64,000 bases of DNA from Methanolinea sp. (lineage in GTDB: Archaea; Halobacteriota; Methanomicrobia; Methanomicrobiales; Methanospirillaceae): the NCBI GenBank assembly GCA_025453675.1, contig JALOPW010000001.1:62001-126000 (forward strand), written 5' to 3'. Positions 20,265 to 29,719 of the stretch are shown here, piece after piece. The translations under genes were made by a program, and so were the position numbers. Position 1 is the stretch's first letter, and each line of letters starts with the position of its first letter. The notes under the pieces are model-generated. The model made no database searches and had not been told where the DNA came from. It worked only from the letters and a program-made list of their open reading frames with translations.

Positions 20265-21172
20265 CAGTCCCGGAGCGCTCTCCCGGTGAGGGAGAGAAAG
20301 ACATCCTCAAGCGATCCCCGGCGCACGAACACCCTCCCCGGGTTGCAGGTCGAGAGAAGCCGGGTGGCCACCTCTTTCGGGCTGTCGGAAAAGACCTGGA
20401 CCATGTCCCCGTGGACCTCGAAACGGACACCCATCTCCTGGAGGCAGGCCACCACAGGGGGTGTGTGATCCGCCTCCACCATCTCCTCCCCGGCATACTG
20501 GCGGACCAGGTCTCCCGGAGTTCCTTCCACCAGGATCTTCCCCTGGTCCATGATAACCAGCCGGTTGCAGAGCCGCTCGGCCTCTTCAAGGTAATGGGTG
20601 GTGAGCACGATGGTGTTGCCCGCAGCCTGGAGGGCTTTTAACTTCTCCCACATCAGGTGCCTGGCCTGGGGATCCAGGCCTATGGTCGGCTCATCGAGGA
20701 TGAGAAGCCTCGGGCTGTTCACGAGCGCCCTCGCAAGGATGAGCCTTCGTTTCATCCCTCCCGAGAGTTTCTCGATGTTCACATCCTGTTTCTCCGAGAG
20801 CTGCACAAATGAGAGGAGTTCTTCAGCCTTTTTCCTGGCTGATGGAGGCGGGATGCCGAAATAACGGGCATACACGAGCAGGTTCTCGAGGCATGTGAAG
20901 TCCGGGTCAAGGTTCGTCTCCTGGGGGACAACCCCCAGCCAGCGCTTGATCCCGCGGGGGTCAACGTCCACATCCTGGCCAAAGACCGTCAGGATCCCGG
21001 CAGTTCGCGGGGAGACGCACTCAATCATCTTCATGGTGGTGGTCTTGCCAGCGCCGTTCGGCCCCAGGAATCCGAACACCTCCCCGGGCATCACTGAGAA
21101 GTTGATCCCGTCTACGGCCTTCAGCGCTCCAAACTCCTTCCGGAGCCCGTGTGCCTCGATAATAGGCTGCAC
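20264..21172 (-). CDS. ABC transporter ATP-binding protein
   Basis: GPNGAGKTTTMKMIE Walker A, LSGGMKRRLILARALV signature, LLILDEPTIGLDPQ Walker B. Confidence 0.95.
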   Translation of the reverse strand: MQPIIEAHGLRKEFGALKAVDGINFSVMPGEVFGFLGPNGAGKTTTMKMIECVSPRTAGILTVFGQDVDVDPRGIKRWLGVVPQETNLDPDFTCLENLLVYARYFGIPPPSARKKAEELLSFVQLSEKQDVNIEKLSGGMKRRLILARALVNSPRLLILDEPTIGLDPQARHLMWEKLKALQAAGNTIVLTTHYLEEAERLCNRLVIMDQGKILVEGTPGDLVRQYAGEEMVEADHTPPVVACLQEMGVRFEVHGDMVQVFSDSPKEVATRLLSTCNPGRVFVRRGSLEDVFLSLTGRALRD

Positions 21173-21300
21173 TGCCAGTCACACCTGAAATGAGAGATTG
21201 TCCACTGTTCACAACACTCTTTCGGTGAAGGCAGGCACCACGTCTCTGCCTCCGTAAGGAGTCACCTATTTGTTTTCCATCAGCATTCAATACAGAAATA

Positions 21301-22779
21301 ATGGATCCCCGGTACATTGTGCGCCAGATGCTCGGGATCGACACCGTCCGCCGGCAGGCACTCCTCTCAGTAGGTGCGAACGTGGGGATCACTGCTGTAG
21401 GATACCTGGCCACGGTCTATATCGCCCATGCTGCAGGTGCAGAGGTGCTGGGGGCGTATTTCCTCTTCCTGGCCTACTACAGCCTCGCGGCACTCGGGGC
21501 CGACGGGGGGATGGGGGGCGCGGCGGTCAAGCTCATCAGCGAAGGGAAGGACGAGGAGGCGTATTTTACTGCCCAGGCCGTCATCCGGCTCTCTCTCCTG
21601 GCACTCTGCACCGGCCTGATTGTCCTTGTCATCTCCCCGTTCATGAGGGATTTTTCCAGCGCCGGGCTCCTTCCCTGGCTGATTCTGGCACTCGGTGCAG
21701 GGGCCGTCGGCGGGATCCTGTCCACCGGGGTGTATGGAGGTGGGAGCGCCGGAGCTCTCCAGGTATCCGAGTTTGCCAGCACCGTGGTTCGGGTGGTGGT
21801 GCAGGTGGCGTCGGTCTATGCGGGTTTTGCCATGGCAGGGATGGCTGGGGGGTTCGTGGCAGGGATACTCGCGGCCATTCTGATCAACTCCCGGTTCCTG
21901 CGGTTTCATGTGGCCAGGTTCGGGTGGCGGCATGTCAGGGCCATGATCCCCTATGCCGCCTGGGGGTTCCTGACCGCGCTTGCAGGTGTCCTGGCAGGGT
22001 ATGCGGACACGGTCCTGGTGGGGTATTTTCTCGACAGCACGGAGGTGGGATATTACCGGGCGCCGATGCAGCTGGCGGTCCTGGCACTCTTCGTTGCCAC
22101 CTCCCTCTCCACCGCCCTCTTCCCCTGGATCAGCAGGTGGAAGCAGGAGCACGAGATAGAGTCCATTCGGCATACCGCGGGACGGGCACTCTCCTACTCC
22201 CTGGTGCTGGCGGTACCGCTGGTGACCGGAGGCCTGATCCTGGGAGAGCGGCTCCTCTATTTCCTGTATGGATCACCGTTCGTGGTGGCCACAACGGCAT
22301 TCTCTCTCCTCCTGCTGGCCCAGATAGGTATGGTCATCTTCACCCTGGACGCCATGGTTCTCGGGGCACTCGGCCAGCCCCGCACGGTCTTTTTTGTCAA
22401 TGCAGCCTCGGCAGCGCTGCTCATCGGGCTGGAACTGGTCATGATCCCGCTCTATGGCATCACCGGGGCGGCAACAGCAGTCTTCCTGGCATACCTGGCC
22501 AGGGCCGCCGCCGCCAGGTGGTCCCTTTCATGCCATATCCATATCGGTGGTGAGAGGAAGGTTATCGGAAATATCCTGGCAGCAGGTGCGGTCATGGCCG
22601 CAGTGGTCATCATTCTGCGGTCGATAATCCCTCTCGTTCATGTTGCGATCCTGGTGCTGGTTATCCTGGCAGGGGCCCTCGTCTTCTTCATGGTTCTCTT
22701 CAGACTGGACAGGGTAATGCATGATGAGCTCTCTCAATTAGGCAGGCACCTCGGCCTTCCATGGCCATCCTGGTTGTAG
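21301..22779 (+). CDS. Flippase / polysaccharide biosynthesis membrane protein
   Basis: 12-14 TM; YADTVLVGYFLDSTEVGYYRAPMQLAVL typical of the MATE-like flippase family. Confidence 0.9.
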   Translation: MDPRYIVRQMLGIDTVRRQALLSVGANVGITAVGYLATVYIAHAAGAEVLGAYFLFLAYYSLAALGADGGMGGAAVKLISEGKDEEAYFTAQAVIRLSLLALCTGLIVLVISPFMRDFSSAGLLPWLILALGAGAVGGILSTGVYGGGSAGALQVSEFASTVVRVVVQVASVYAGFAMAGMAGGFVAGILAAILINSRFLRFHVARFGWRHVRAMIPYAAWGFLTALAGVLAGYADTVLVGYFLDSTEVGYYRAPMQLAVLALFVATSLSTALFPWISRWKQEHEIESIRHTAGRALSYSLVLAVPLVTGGLILGERLLYFLYGSPFVVATTAFSLLLLAQIGMVIFTLDAMVLGALGQPRTVFFVNAASAALLIGLELVMIPLYGITGAATAVFLAYLARAAAARWSLSCHIHIGGERKVIGNILAAGAVMAAVVIILRSIIPLVHVAILVLVILAGALVFFMVLFRLDRVMHDELSQLGRHLGLPWPSWL

Positions 22780-22866
22780 GAGAAGAACCACCTTCACTGG
22801 TATGCGCGGAGGTCTCTTTGGTTTCCCCTGGGAAAACACCATATGGGTGGGAGACAATCCTAACTC

Positions 22867-24120
22867 ATGCCCATCCGGGAGCTTGTGGTATCTAATTTCA
22901 AGAGTTTCCGACACCTGGAGATCCAGCCGGACAACTTCAATGTCATCATCGGTTCCAATGCCTCGGGAAAGTCGAACTTCATCCAGGTGATCAAGTTCAT
23001 CCGGGATATTGCCAAGTACGGGCTCTCGAATGCCATCTCCCTGCAGGGGGGGGTCGAGTATCTGCGAAACACCATTATCGGCCCCGAAGAGCCCTTCTCC
23101 ATCCGGATCACCTATCTGCTGGAGGACAGGAGGGTGGATATCGTGGGGATGAGGAACGGCGTCCCTGTCTACTTCCACCCAGAAGAGATCCGCTACGCGT
23201 TCTCCCTTGCATTCCCTGATGCAGGAGAGGTGTATGAGATCGCTTCTGATGCCCTGGAGGTGAAGGGAGAGTTCCTTCGCCAGGAGGGGGGGGAGCAGAA
23301 GAGTGCAGGCGTCGGGACCATAGCGCTCGTGAGGGCAGGCGGCCCCACCCAGTACTGCATATGTCCACCGAAAGGTCTCGATATGCAGGAGGACGAGATC
23401 TTCCCGTACTACTTCCAGAGGCAGGACATCCCCGGGGGGACGCTGATCATGACCCTTCCACTCTTCGTCCCTGGCATTCCCTCCCTGGAATGGATATTCC
23501 GGGGAATGAAAGTGTATGACTTTGATCCCCGCCTGCTCAAGAGGGCGGTGCCCATCATGGGCAAGACCGATCTCGAGAAGGATGGGAGCAACCTGGCCAT
23601 CGTAATCAAGAAGATCCTCGATGATCCGGCGAAGAAGGAGACGTTCACCCGGCTGCTTCGGGATGTGCTTCCTTTCGTCGATGATGTCGCGGTCGAGAAG
23701 TTCATGGACATGTCCATGTTCCTGAAATTACGGGAGATATACAGCAAGGAGAAGTACCTGCCCGCTTCGATGATCTCCGACGGCACCATTAATATCTGTG
23801 CCCTCCTGATCGCCCTCTACTTTGAGGAAAGGCCGGTGACCATCATCGAGGAGCCTGAAAGAAACATCCACCCCTACCTCATCTCCCGGCTGGTAGAGAT
23901 GCTCAAGGATGCATCCCGCTCAAAGCAGGTTATTGTCACCACCCACAACCCCGAGATGGTCAAACACGTGGACATCCAGGATATTCTCCTCATCAGCCGG
24001 GACAGCGAGGGGTTCTCCCGCCTGACCCGGCCTGCAAATAAAAAGGAGATAAGGGAATTCCTGGAAGATGAGATTGGCATAGAGGAACTCTTCATACAGA
24101 ACCTGCTAGGGATGGAATGA
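22867..24120 (+). CDS. AAA-family (RecF/ABC-like) ATPase
   Basis: VVSNFKSFRHLEIQ..VIIGSNASGKSNFIQVIKFIRD Walker A; VTIIEEPERNIHPYLISRLVEML Walker B; VIVTTHNPEM. Confidence 0.9.
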   Translation: MPIRELVVSNFKSFRHLEIQPDNFNVIIGSNASGKSNFIQVIKFIRDIAKYGLSNAISLQGGVEYLRNTIIGPEEPFSIRITYLLEDRRVDIVGMRNGVPVYFHPEEIRYAFSLAFPDAGEVYEIASDALEVKGEFLRQEGGEQKSAGVGTIALVRAGGPTQYCICPPKGLDMQEDEIFPYYFQRQDIPGGTLIMTLPLFVPGIPSLEWIFRGMKVYDFDPRLLKRAVPIMGKTDLEKDGSNLAIVIKKILDDPAKKETFTRLLRDVLPFVDDVAVEKFMDMSMFLKLREIYSKEKYLPASMISDGTINICALLIALYFEERPVTIIEEPERNIHPYLISRLVEMLKDASRSKQVIVTTHNPEMVKHVDIQDILLISRDSEGFSRLTRPANKKEIREFLEDEIGIEELFIQNLLGME

Positions 24121-24788
24121 CCGAACGACGGCTCTTTATCCTTTTGGAAGGGAATGATGACGAGCGGTTCTTCTCCCGGGTCGTCGTTCCCCTCCTCGCC
24201 CCCCGCTATCGATCAGTGAGAGTGGTCAAGTATGCCTGCCTGAAGAGATCCAGGGTATGCCGGTTTGTCCGAAGTTTCCAGCGGACGGGGGACGAGTACA
24301 TGGTGGTCGCCGACATCGACCAGGCACCTGGAGTGAAGGCAAAGAAGGATGCCGTCATGGGAAGGTTCTGTGTGCTGAAACCAAGTGACATTGTGGTCAT
24401 CATCCAGGAAATAGAGAGCTGGTACCTGGCTGGTCTCGAGACATCAGACGCAAGGAGGTTGGGGGTGAATCCTCTCCCGTCAACCGATCATGTCACAAAA
24501 GAGGATTTCAATACTACTATCCCCCCCCAATATGTCTCCAGGATTGCCTATATGCTGGAGATCCTCTCCCGGTTCTCCATCGCTGCCGCCTGCCGGAAGA
24601 ACCGGTCCTTTCACTATTTCATGACCCACTATCACCTGGCGAGGGATATCCCATCCTTGCAGGTGGTGGCGGATACGACAGGCAGGGGGGGAGAGCATCA
24701 GGAAGGCTCTCAGGGAGAAGCATCGAGCAGGACTGGCGAAGACTCCACTGACCCGGAAGTAGGCCGCGGGAAGCCAGGGACTTTATGA
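24117..24788 (+). CDS. TOPRIM/DUF4276-like putative nuclease partner of the AAA ATPase; C-terminus uncertain
   Basis: ATGA overlap with the ATPase; FILLEGNDDERFFSRVV (acidic E motif), VVADIDQ (DxD), VVIIQEIESWYLAG. Confidence 0.65.
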   Translation: MTERRLFILLEGNDDERFFSRVVVPLLAPRYRSVRVVKYACLKRSRVCRFVRSFQRTGDEYMVVADIDQAPGVKAKKDAVMGRFCVLKPSDIVVIIQEIESWYLAGLETSDARRLGVNPLPSTDHVTKEDFNTTIPPQYVSRIAYMLEILSRFSIAAACRKNRSFHYFMTHYHLARDIPSLQVVADTTGRGGEHQEGSQGEASSRTGEDSTDPEVGRGKPGTL

Positions 24789-24845
24789 TATCATTTATGA
24801 ATATGAGAATCCACCCAATGAATACAGGAGTGGGGTGACAGAGTC

Positions 24846-26906
24846 ATGGGGGTATGGAAGTACAGGATCCCGGCAATCCTTGAACAGAAGTATTTCTGGA
24901 TGGCAATTCTCCTCGTCAGCACATTGTTTGCATTTCTGTTAAACCTGTACAGTCTTGAGAGGGGTCTCACCATCATTACCCCCCATCTCTTCTATATCCC
25001 CATTGTCATCGCCGCCTACTGGTTCCCGAGGAAGGGAGTCCTCTATACCGTGGCCATTGCCATGGGCTACCTGGCGATGGTCTATGTCCTGGGATACCCG
25101 AACCTGGAGATCCTCACCCAGGGAACGGCACAATTCTACGTCTTTGTCGCCATCGGGGTCATAGTGGCATCCCTTTCAAGCACTCTCAAGGAGCAGGAGG
25201 ACCGCTACCACGGGATCTTCGACTACTCGGAGGCAGGGGTCTTCCTTGCCATGAACCTCCGTTCCGGGTTCGTAATCGAGGAGGTGAACCAGCGTGGAGC
25301 CGATCTCCTGGGGTATAAGGCACGCGAACTGGCCGGGAGAGCGCTCCTGGATTTTTTCACCGAGCCTGAAGAGAAGGCCCTGATACAGGCCAGAGTCTCT
25401 CCCGGTGGAGCGGTGACCGAGTTCGAGTGCCATATCAGGAGAAAGGACGGCTACGTTCTCCACGGTCTCATGTCGGCAGGCCCTCTCCCCGGGAGAAAGG
25501 TGGTGTTCACCCTGGTGGACATCACGGGCATGAAAAAGGCAGAGGAGGCGCTTCGCGAGAGTAAAGAGCGGTACCAGGGGCTCTATAACAACGCCCAGGT
25601 GGGTCTCGTGCGCGCCAGCATCGCGGACGGCTGGATCCTCGAAGCGAATCAACAGATGGCAAATATGTTCGGGTACTCGTCTGTAGAAGAGTTTATCAAG
25701 GAATTTCGGTTTCCGGAGCACTACGTAGACCAGGGTGTCAGGGAGCAGCTCATTGCGCTGCTTGCAGATACCAGCACGATATCCAACTTCGAAGCTCGTT
25801 TCACCAAAAAAGACGGGACCATCCTCTGGACCCGGTTCTGGACCAGAATCTTTCCAGAGAAAGGGTATATGGAGGAAGTGTTCACCGATATCACCGAGGA
25901 GAAGCATTCGCACAGGGCGCTGGACGAGAGCGAGGAACGGTACCGGAAACTGGTGGACAATCTTCCGGATTATGTGCTGGTGTTTTCCAGGGACAGGATC
26001 CTGTTCGTGAACCCGGCAGCAGCACGCGCTTTGGGAAAATCTCCGCAGGATATGGTGAATCACTCCATATTTGAATATATCAGCCCGGCATCATGGGATA
26101 CACTCAGGACACACAGCGGTGGAAGGGCTTTGGGTATGCACATTGATCCCTATGAGATTATGCTCTCACTCCAGGAAGGACACTCCCGGACAGTGCTGGT
26201 GAATACCGCCCCCATCACCTACCGGAACGAGGATGCCACCCTTGCGGTGCTCACCGATATCACCGAACGGAAGCTGGCGGAAGAAGAACTGAAGGCATCC
26301 ACGGACCAGTACATGGCCACCATCGATGCCATGGTCGATGGTATATTCCTGGTAAACCGCGACCTGGAGATCGTCCTCGTGAATTCCACATTCAGGAGGT
26401 GGCTGAGACGTATCGGGAAGAGCCACGAGATGATTGGACAGGATGTGGAGGATACCCTCCCCTGCATTGCCGGTCCGGCACTCGATGCTATCAGGAATGT
26501 GTTTGACGCGTGTAAAAGCCTGGAGACGACCATCAACGTCCAGATCAACGGAAGGGAGTATATCTTTGAGACCCGCCATATCCCCGTGTATGAAGAGCAG
26601 CAGGTCGCCAGGGTCATGACTATCATGCGCGATGTCACCCGGCCCCGCAAGATCGAGGAGGAGAAGAGGCTTGCATACCATCAGATCGAGAAGAACATCG
26701 AGCAGTTTGCGATCCTGGGCGATCACCTGCGAAATCCCATGCAGGTGATCGTGGGTCTGGCTGACCTGGAAGGGGGCCCACTCGCAGAACAGATCCTCCT
26801 GCAGACACAGGAGATCGACAGGACTATCTCCCAGCTCGACCGGGGCTGGATACAATCAGAGAAGATTCGGGAGTTCATCCGCAAATATTACGGGATAGGT
26901 AAGTGA
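24846..26906 (+). CDS. Multi-PAS sensor protein with HisKA-like end but no HATPase domain
   Basis: Several PAS/PAC blocks (VDITGMKKAEEALRESKERY, TDITEEKHSHRALDESEERY); ends ILGDHLRNPMQVIVGLADL...IREFIRKYYGIGK with no N/G boxes. Confidence 0.85.
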   Translation: MGVWKYRIPAILEQKYFWMAILLVSTLFAFLLNLYSLERGLTIITPHLFYIPIVIAAYWFPRKGVLYTVAIAMGYLAMVYVLGYPNLEILTQGTAQFYVFVAIGVIVASLSSTLKEQEDRYHGIFDYSEAGVFLAMNLRSGFVIEEVNQRGADLLGYKARELAGRALLDFFTEPEEKALIQARVSPGGAVTEFECHIRRKDGYVLHGLMSAGPLPGRKVVFTLVDITGMKKAEEALRESKERYQGLYNNAQVGLVRASIADGWILEANQQMANMFGYSSVEEFIKEFRFPEHYVDQGVREQLIALLADTSTISNFEARFTKKDGTILWTRFWTRIFPEKGYMEEVFTDITEEKHSHRALDESEERYRKLVDNLPDYVLVFSRDRILFVNPAAARALGKSPQDMVNHSIFEYISPASWDTLRTHSGGRALGMHIDPYEIMLSLQEGHSRTVLVNTAPITYRNEDATLAVLTDITERKLAEEELKASTDQYMATIDAMVDGIFLVNRDLEIVLVNSTFRRWLRRIGKSHEMIGQDVEDTLPCIAGPALDAIRNVFDACKSLETTINVQINGREYIFETRHIPVYEEQQVARVMTIMRDVTRPRKIEEEKRLAYHQIEKNIEQFAILGDHLRNPMQVIVGLADLEGGPLAEQILLQTQEIDRTISQLDRGWIQSEKIREFIRKYYGIGK

Positions 26907-27133
26907 TCTCTTCCCGTTGGAAAATTTTTCACATTCATATCTTTCTCTCAAAATTGGCAGGAGAGCCCCGTCTTACCTGCTCTCCTGCCACTCTACAAAT
27001 GTGTACGCTCTGAAAAAAATTCATTTGAGGCTCTAATGTCTCCAGATGGGCAAAATATCTCCATGCAGAGGAGAATGTTGGGGTAAAAGGCTTATCTTCC
27101 CATGAGTGCTTATCTAACAGTACGGGTGAACCT

Positions 27134-27637
27134 GTGCAGGTATCCATGAAACTGGAGATGAAGGATGCCCCCGGGCAGCTGGTGGCAGCCCTAAAGCCTG
27201 TCTCCGAGGTGGGGGGCAACATCATCGCCGTGATCCATCAGCGCGATGAGAAGCAGCGGGGTGGTATGCTGAGTGTCCAGATCGTGCTTGAACTCCCCGA
27301 ACAGCGCGTGAAAGATTTGACACGGCTTATCAGGGAGCAGGGGGTCAATATCCAGCGGATAGGGCATGAACGCCTCCTGTACCAGAAGACGGTGATGGTG
27401 ATCGGGCACCTCATCCATACCGATCTCGGGGATACCGTGGACCGCATCGACTGCACAGGGTATGCCGAGGTGACCGAACTGAATATCAGCATGCCGGCAA
27501 TTACCCAGGTTTCTTCTGCCCGGCTTCTGATAAAGGCGGTGAACAGGGAGGATATGGAGCAGGCGATGGCTATCCTCCGCCGGGTGGCAAAGGAGAAGGA
27601 GTTCCTGCTGGTCGAACCTCTGGAGGAGATAGAATGA
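27134..27637 (+). CDS. ACT-domain amino-acid-binding protein
   Basis: MKLEMKDAPGQLVAALKPVSEVGGNIIAVIHQRDEK; located before homoserine dehydrogenase. Confidence 0.88.
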   Translation: MQVSMKLEMKDAPGQLVAALKPVSEVGGNIIAVIHQRDEKQRGGMLSVQIVLELPEQRVKDLTRLIREQGVNIQRIGHERLLYQKTVMVIGHLIHTDLGDTVDRIDCTGYAEVTELNISMPAITQVSSARLLIKAVNREDMEQAMAILRRVAKEKEFLLVEPLEEIE

Positions 27638-28632
27638 GAGTAGCCATTCTCGGCATGGGGTCGGTAGGCAGGGGTGTGCTGCAGATGATCGAGGAGAAGA
27701 ACCTTGGCATCACCGTCACAGCCGTGGCAGACTCAAAGAGCGCCCTTATGGACAGGGACGGTATCAGGATCGAGGAGGTGCTGGAGGCGAAGAGGATCCA
27801 CGGGTTCTGTGGTGACAAGTCCCTTGGTGCCATGGACGTGGTGACAGGGGCTGCGTACGATGTCCTGGTGGAGGTTACCCCGACGAACGCCGGCACTGGG
27901 GAGCCCGCCCTCACCCATATCCTCACCGCTATGGAGCGGGGACATCACGTGGTCACCTCGAACAAAGGCCCGATATCACGAGAGTTCTCCCGCCTCCGGT
28001 CAATTGCCGCAGAGAAGGGGGTACAGTTACGGTACGAGGCCACGGTGGGCGGGGCTATCCCCATCATACACACACTCACCCAGGGACTGGCCGGAAACAG
28101 GATCCTTGCAATATTCGGGGTTTTGAACGGGACCTGCAATTTCATCCTGACCAGGATGGCTGCTGAGGGTCTCACCTACGAGCAGGCCCTGCTGGAGGCC
28201 AGGGAGATGGGGTATGCAGAGGCCGATCCCACGTACGATGTGAAAGGTATCGATCCTGCGATTAAACTCGTGATCCTCGCGAATACGATCTGCCGGGAGA
28301 CCTTGAAACTGGAGGACGTGGAGATCACAGGGATCGATCTCCTCACCAACGATGCGCTCCGCCTTGCTGAAGAACAGCACTGCACCATCAGGCTGATCGC
28401 CGAGGCCATCCCTGACCGGGGAATTCTGCGGGTTGCCCCCAGGCTGCTGCCGATCTCACATCCCCTTGTGGTGGAGGGGACCCTCAATGCCATCACGATC
28501 GAGACGGATATGGCCGGGGAGATCACCCTTATTGGAAAAGGTGCGGGATCTGTGGAGACAGCAAGTGCCATCATCGGCGATCTCCTCTACATACGGGATG
28601 CCCATGCGGGGAGTCATTCAAAAACGACGTGA
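27634..28632 (+). CDS. hom: Homoserine dehydrogenase
   Basis: GMGSVGRGVLQMI, ATVGGAIPIIHTLTQGLAGNRILAIFGVLNGTCNFILTRM, EADPTYDVKGIDPAIKLVILAN. Confidence 0.95.
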   Translation: MRVAILGMGSVGRGVLQMIEEKNLGITVTAVADSKSALMDRDGIRIEEVLEAKRIHGFCGDKSLGAMDVVTGAAYDVLVEVTPTNAGTGEPALTHILTAMERGHHVVTSNKGPISREFSRLRSIAAEKGVQLRYEATVGGAIPIIHTLTQGLAGNRILAIFGVLNGTCNFILTRMAAEGLTYEQALLEAREMGYAEADPTYDVKGIDPAIKLVILANTICRETLKLEDVEITGIDLLTNDALRLAEEQHCTIRLIAEAIPDRGILRVAPRLLPISHPLVVEGTLNAITIETDMAGEITLIGKGAGSVETASAIIGDLLYIRDAHAGSHSKTT

Positions 28633-29719
28633 GTACCTGCACCTGATGCGGGCCTGCACCCTGGAACGCGGGTACTTCACGGTGACCGATATCCAGGGGG
28701 GTGTTTCGGTACCCCGGAGCACGGCCCAGGACTGGATCAACCGACTGCTTGACGAGGGGTGCGTGGTGGTCCGGGAGAGGAAGATAGGCCGCAGCCCTGC
28801 CAGGTATGCGGCAATAAGCGCGCTCCCCTCCAGTGCCTGCAGGAGGATCTTCACCACCATCGACCATGACCGGGTGGAGATCCATCATGAATGCATGAGC
28901 AGTGCCTGTGCCGCATTCTGTGCCTACCATCATTCCCATGCCGGGGGTATCCTGCAGGATATCCACAGGGATGGCACTCTTATCCGAGAGTGGGCCCGTC
29001 TTGGGTGTCAAGATGTCGATATCGGGCTGCACCCTTCGTCTGCAGTGGGGGTGGCGGGAGTGGAGAGGGAAGGGGAGGATATTGTACAGTATATCCGGTG
29101 CATCGGGGGGCCGGCGTACTCTCTCACGGACATGATGTCCCAGGCAGAGGGGGTGTGCGAGGTGAATATACAGAGATCAGGGGATATTGTTGAGGGCAGT
29201 GTCCGCACCCGTGCGCTCACTCACCTGATTATCGGCATCGATGACACCGACAGCCGGGAAGGGGGTGCCACCTTTGCTTTGGCCCTGGCCCTCCTCCAGC
29301 ACCTCGAGACCATGAAAGGAGTGCTTCCCATAGGCCACTACGTTGCCATGCTCAACCCGGGTGTGATGGAGAAGACTGCAGGCAATTCCTGCAGTTTTAT
29401 CGAGGTGGCAGTCCCGCCGGAGCTGTATGCACGTGTGCGGGACCGATCCCTCGTCTTTGTGGAGGACGAGGCGCTCTCACCGGACTGGGGGATGGCATTC
29501 AAGCAGGGATTCCGGATACCCCCGTCTCTTCGCTCTTACGGTGAGAGAGCCCGGCACGAGGTGATCACACTGGAGGAGACTGAAACGACCGCTGCGCAAC
29601 ACAACGTAGAGATATTCGGGGGACGGGGCGTCGTGGGAGCGCTTGCGGCAATCGCACTCTCAGGGCTCCCCCACGAGATCCTGCTCAGGGCTGAAGCCAG
29701 GGTGCCAGGTTCCCGTTAG
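28598..29719 (+). CDS. Winged-HTH protein fused to TiaS-like (GIDDTDS) domain
   Basis: N-terminal YFTVTDIQGGVSVPRSTAQDWINRLLDEGCVV HTH; LIIGIDDTDSREGGATFALALALL and VEIFGGRGVVGALAAIALSG as in TiaS-type proteins; overlaps end of hom. Confidence 0.75.
   Translation: MPMRGVIQKRREYLHLMRACTLERGYFTVTDIQGGVSVPRSTAQDWINRLLDEGCVVVRERKIGRSPARYAAISALPSSACRRIFTTIDHDRVEIHHECMSSACAAFCAYHHSHAGGILQDIHRDGTLIREWARLGCQDVDIGLHPSSAVGVAGVEREGEDIVQYIRCIGGPAYSLTDMMSQAEGVCEVNIQRSGDIVEGSVRTRALTHLIIGIDDTDSREGGATFALALALLQHLETMKGVLPIGHYVAMLNPGVMEKTAGNSCSFIEVAVPPELYARVRDRSLVFVEDEALSPDWGMAFKQGFRIPPSLRSYGERARHEVITLEETETTAAQHNVEIFGGRGVVGALAAIALSGLPHEILLRAEARVPGSR

Noticed and set aside
21270-22553. 427-aa alternate-frame ORF overlapping the flippase
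   Set aside because: Gly/Arg/Cys/His/Pro-rich alternate-frame translation without TM pattern; the 21301-22779 frame is the real gene.
24760-24762. TAG followed by readable sequence: possible pyrrolysine readthrough
   Set aside because: Needs an assumed frameshift first, and no Pyl machinery is seen in this window; a simple stop or eroded end is more likely.
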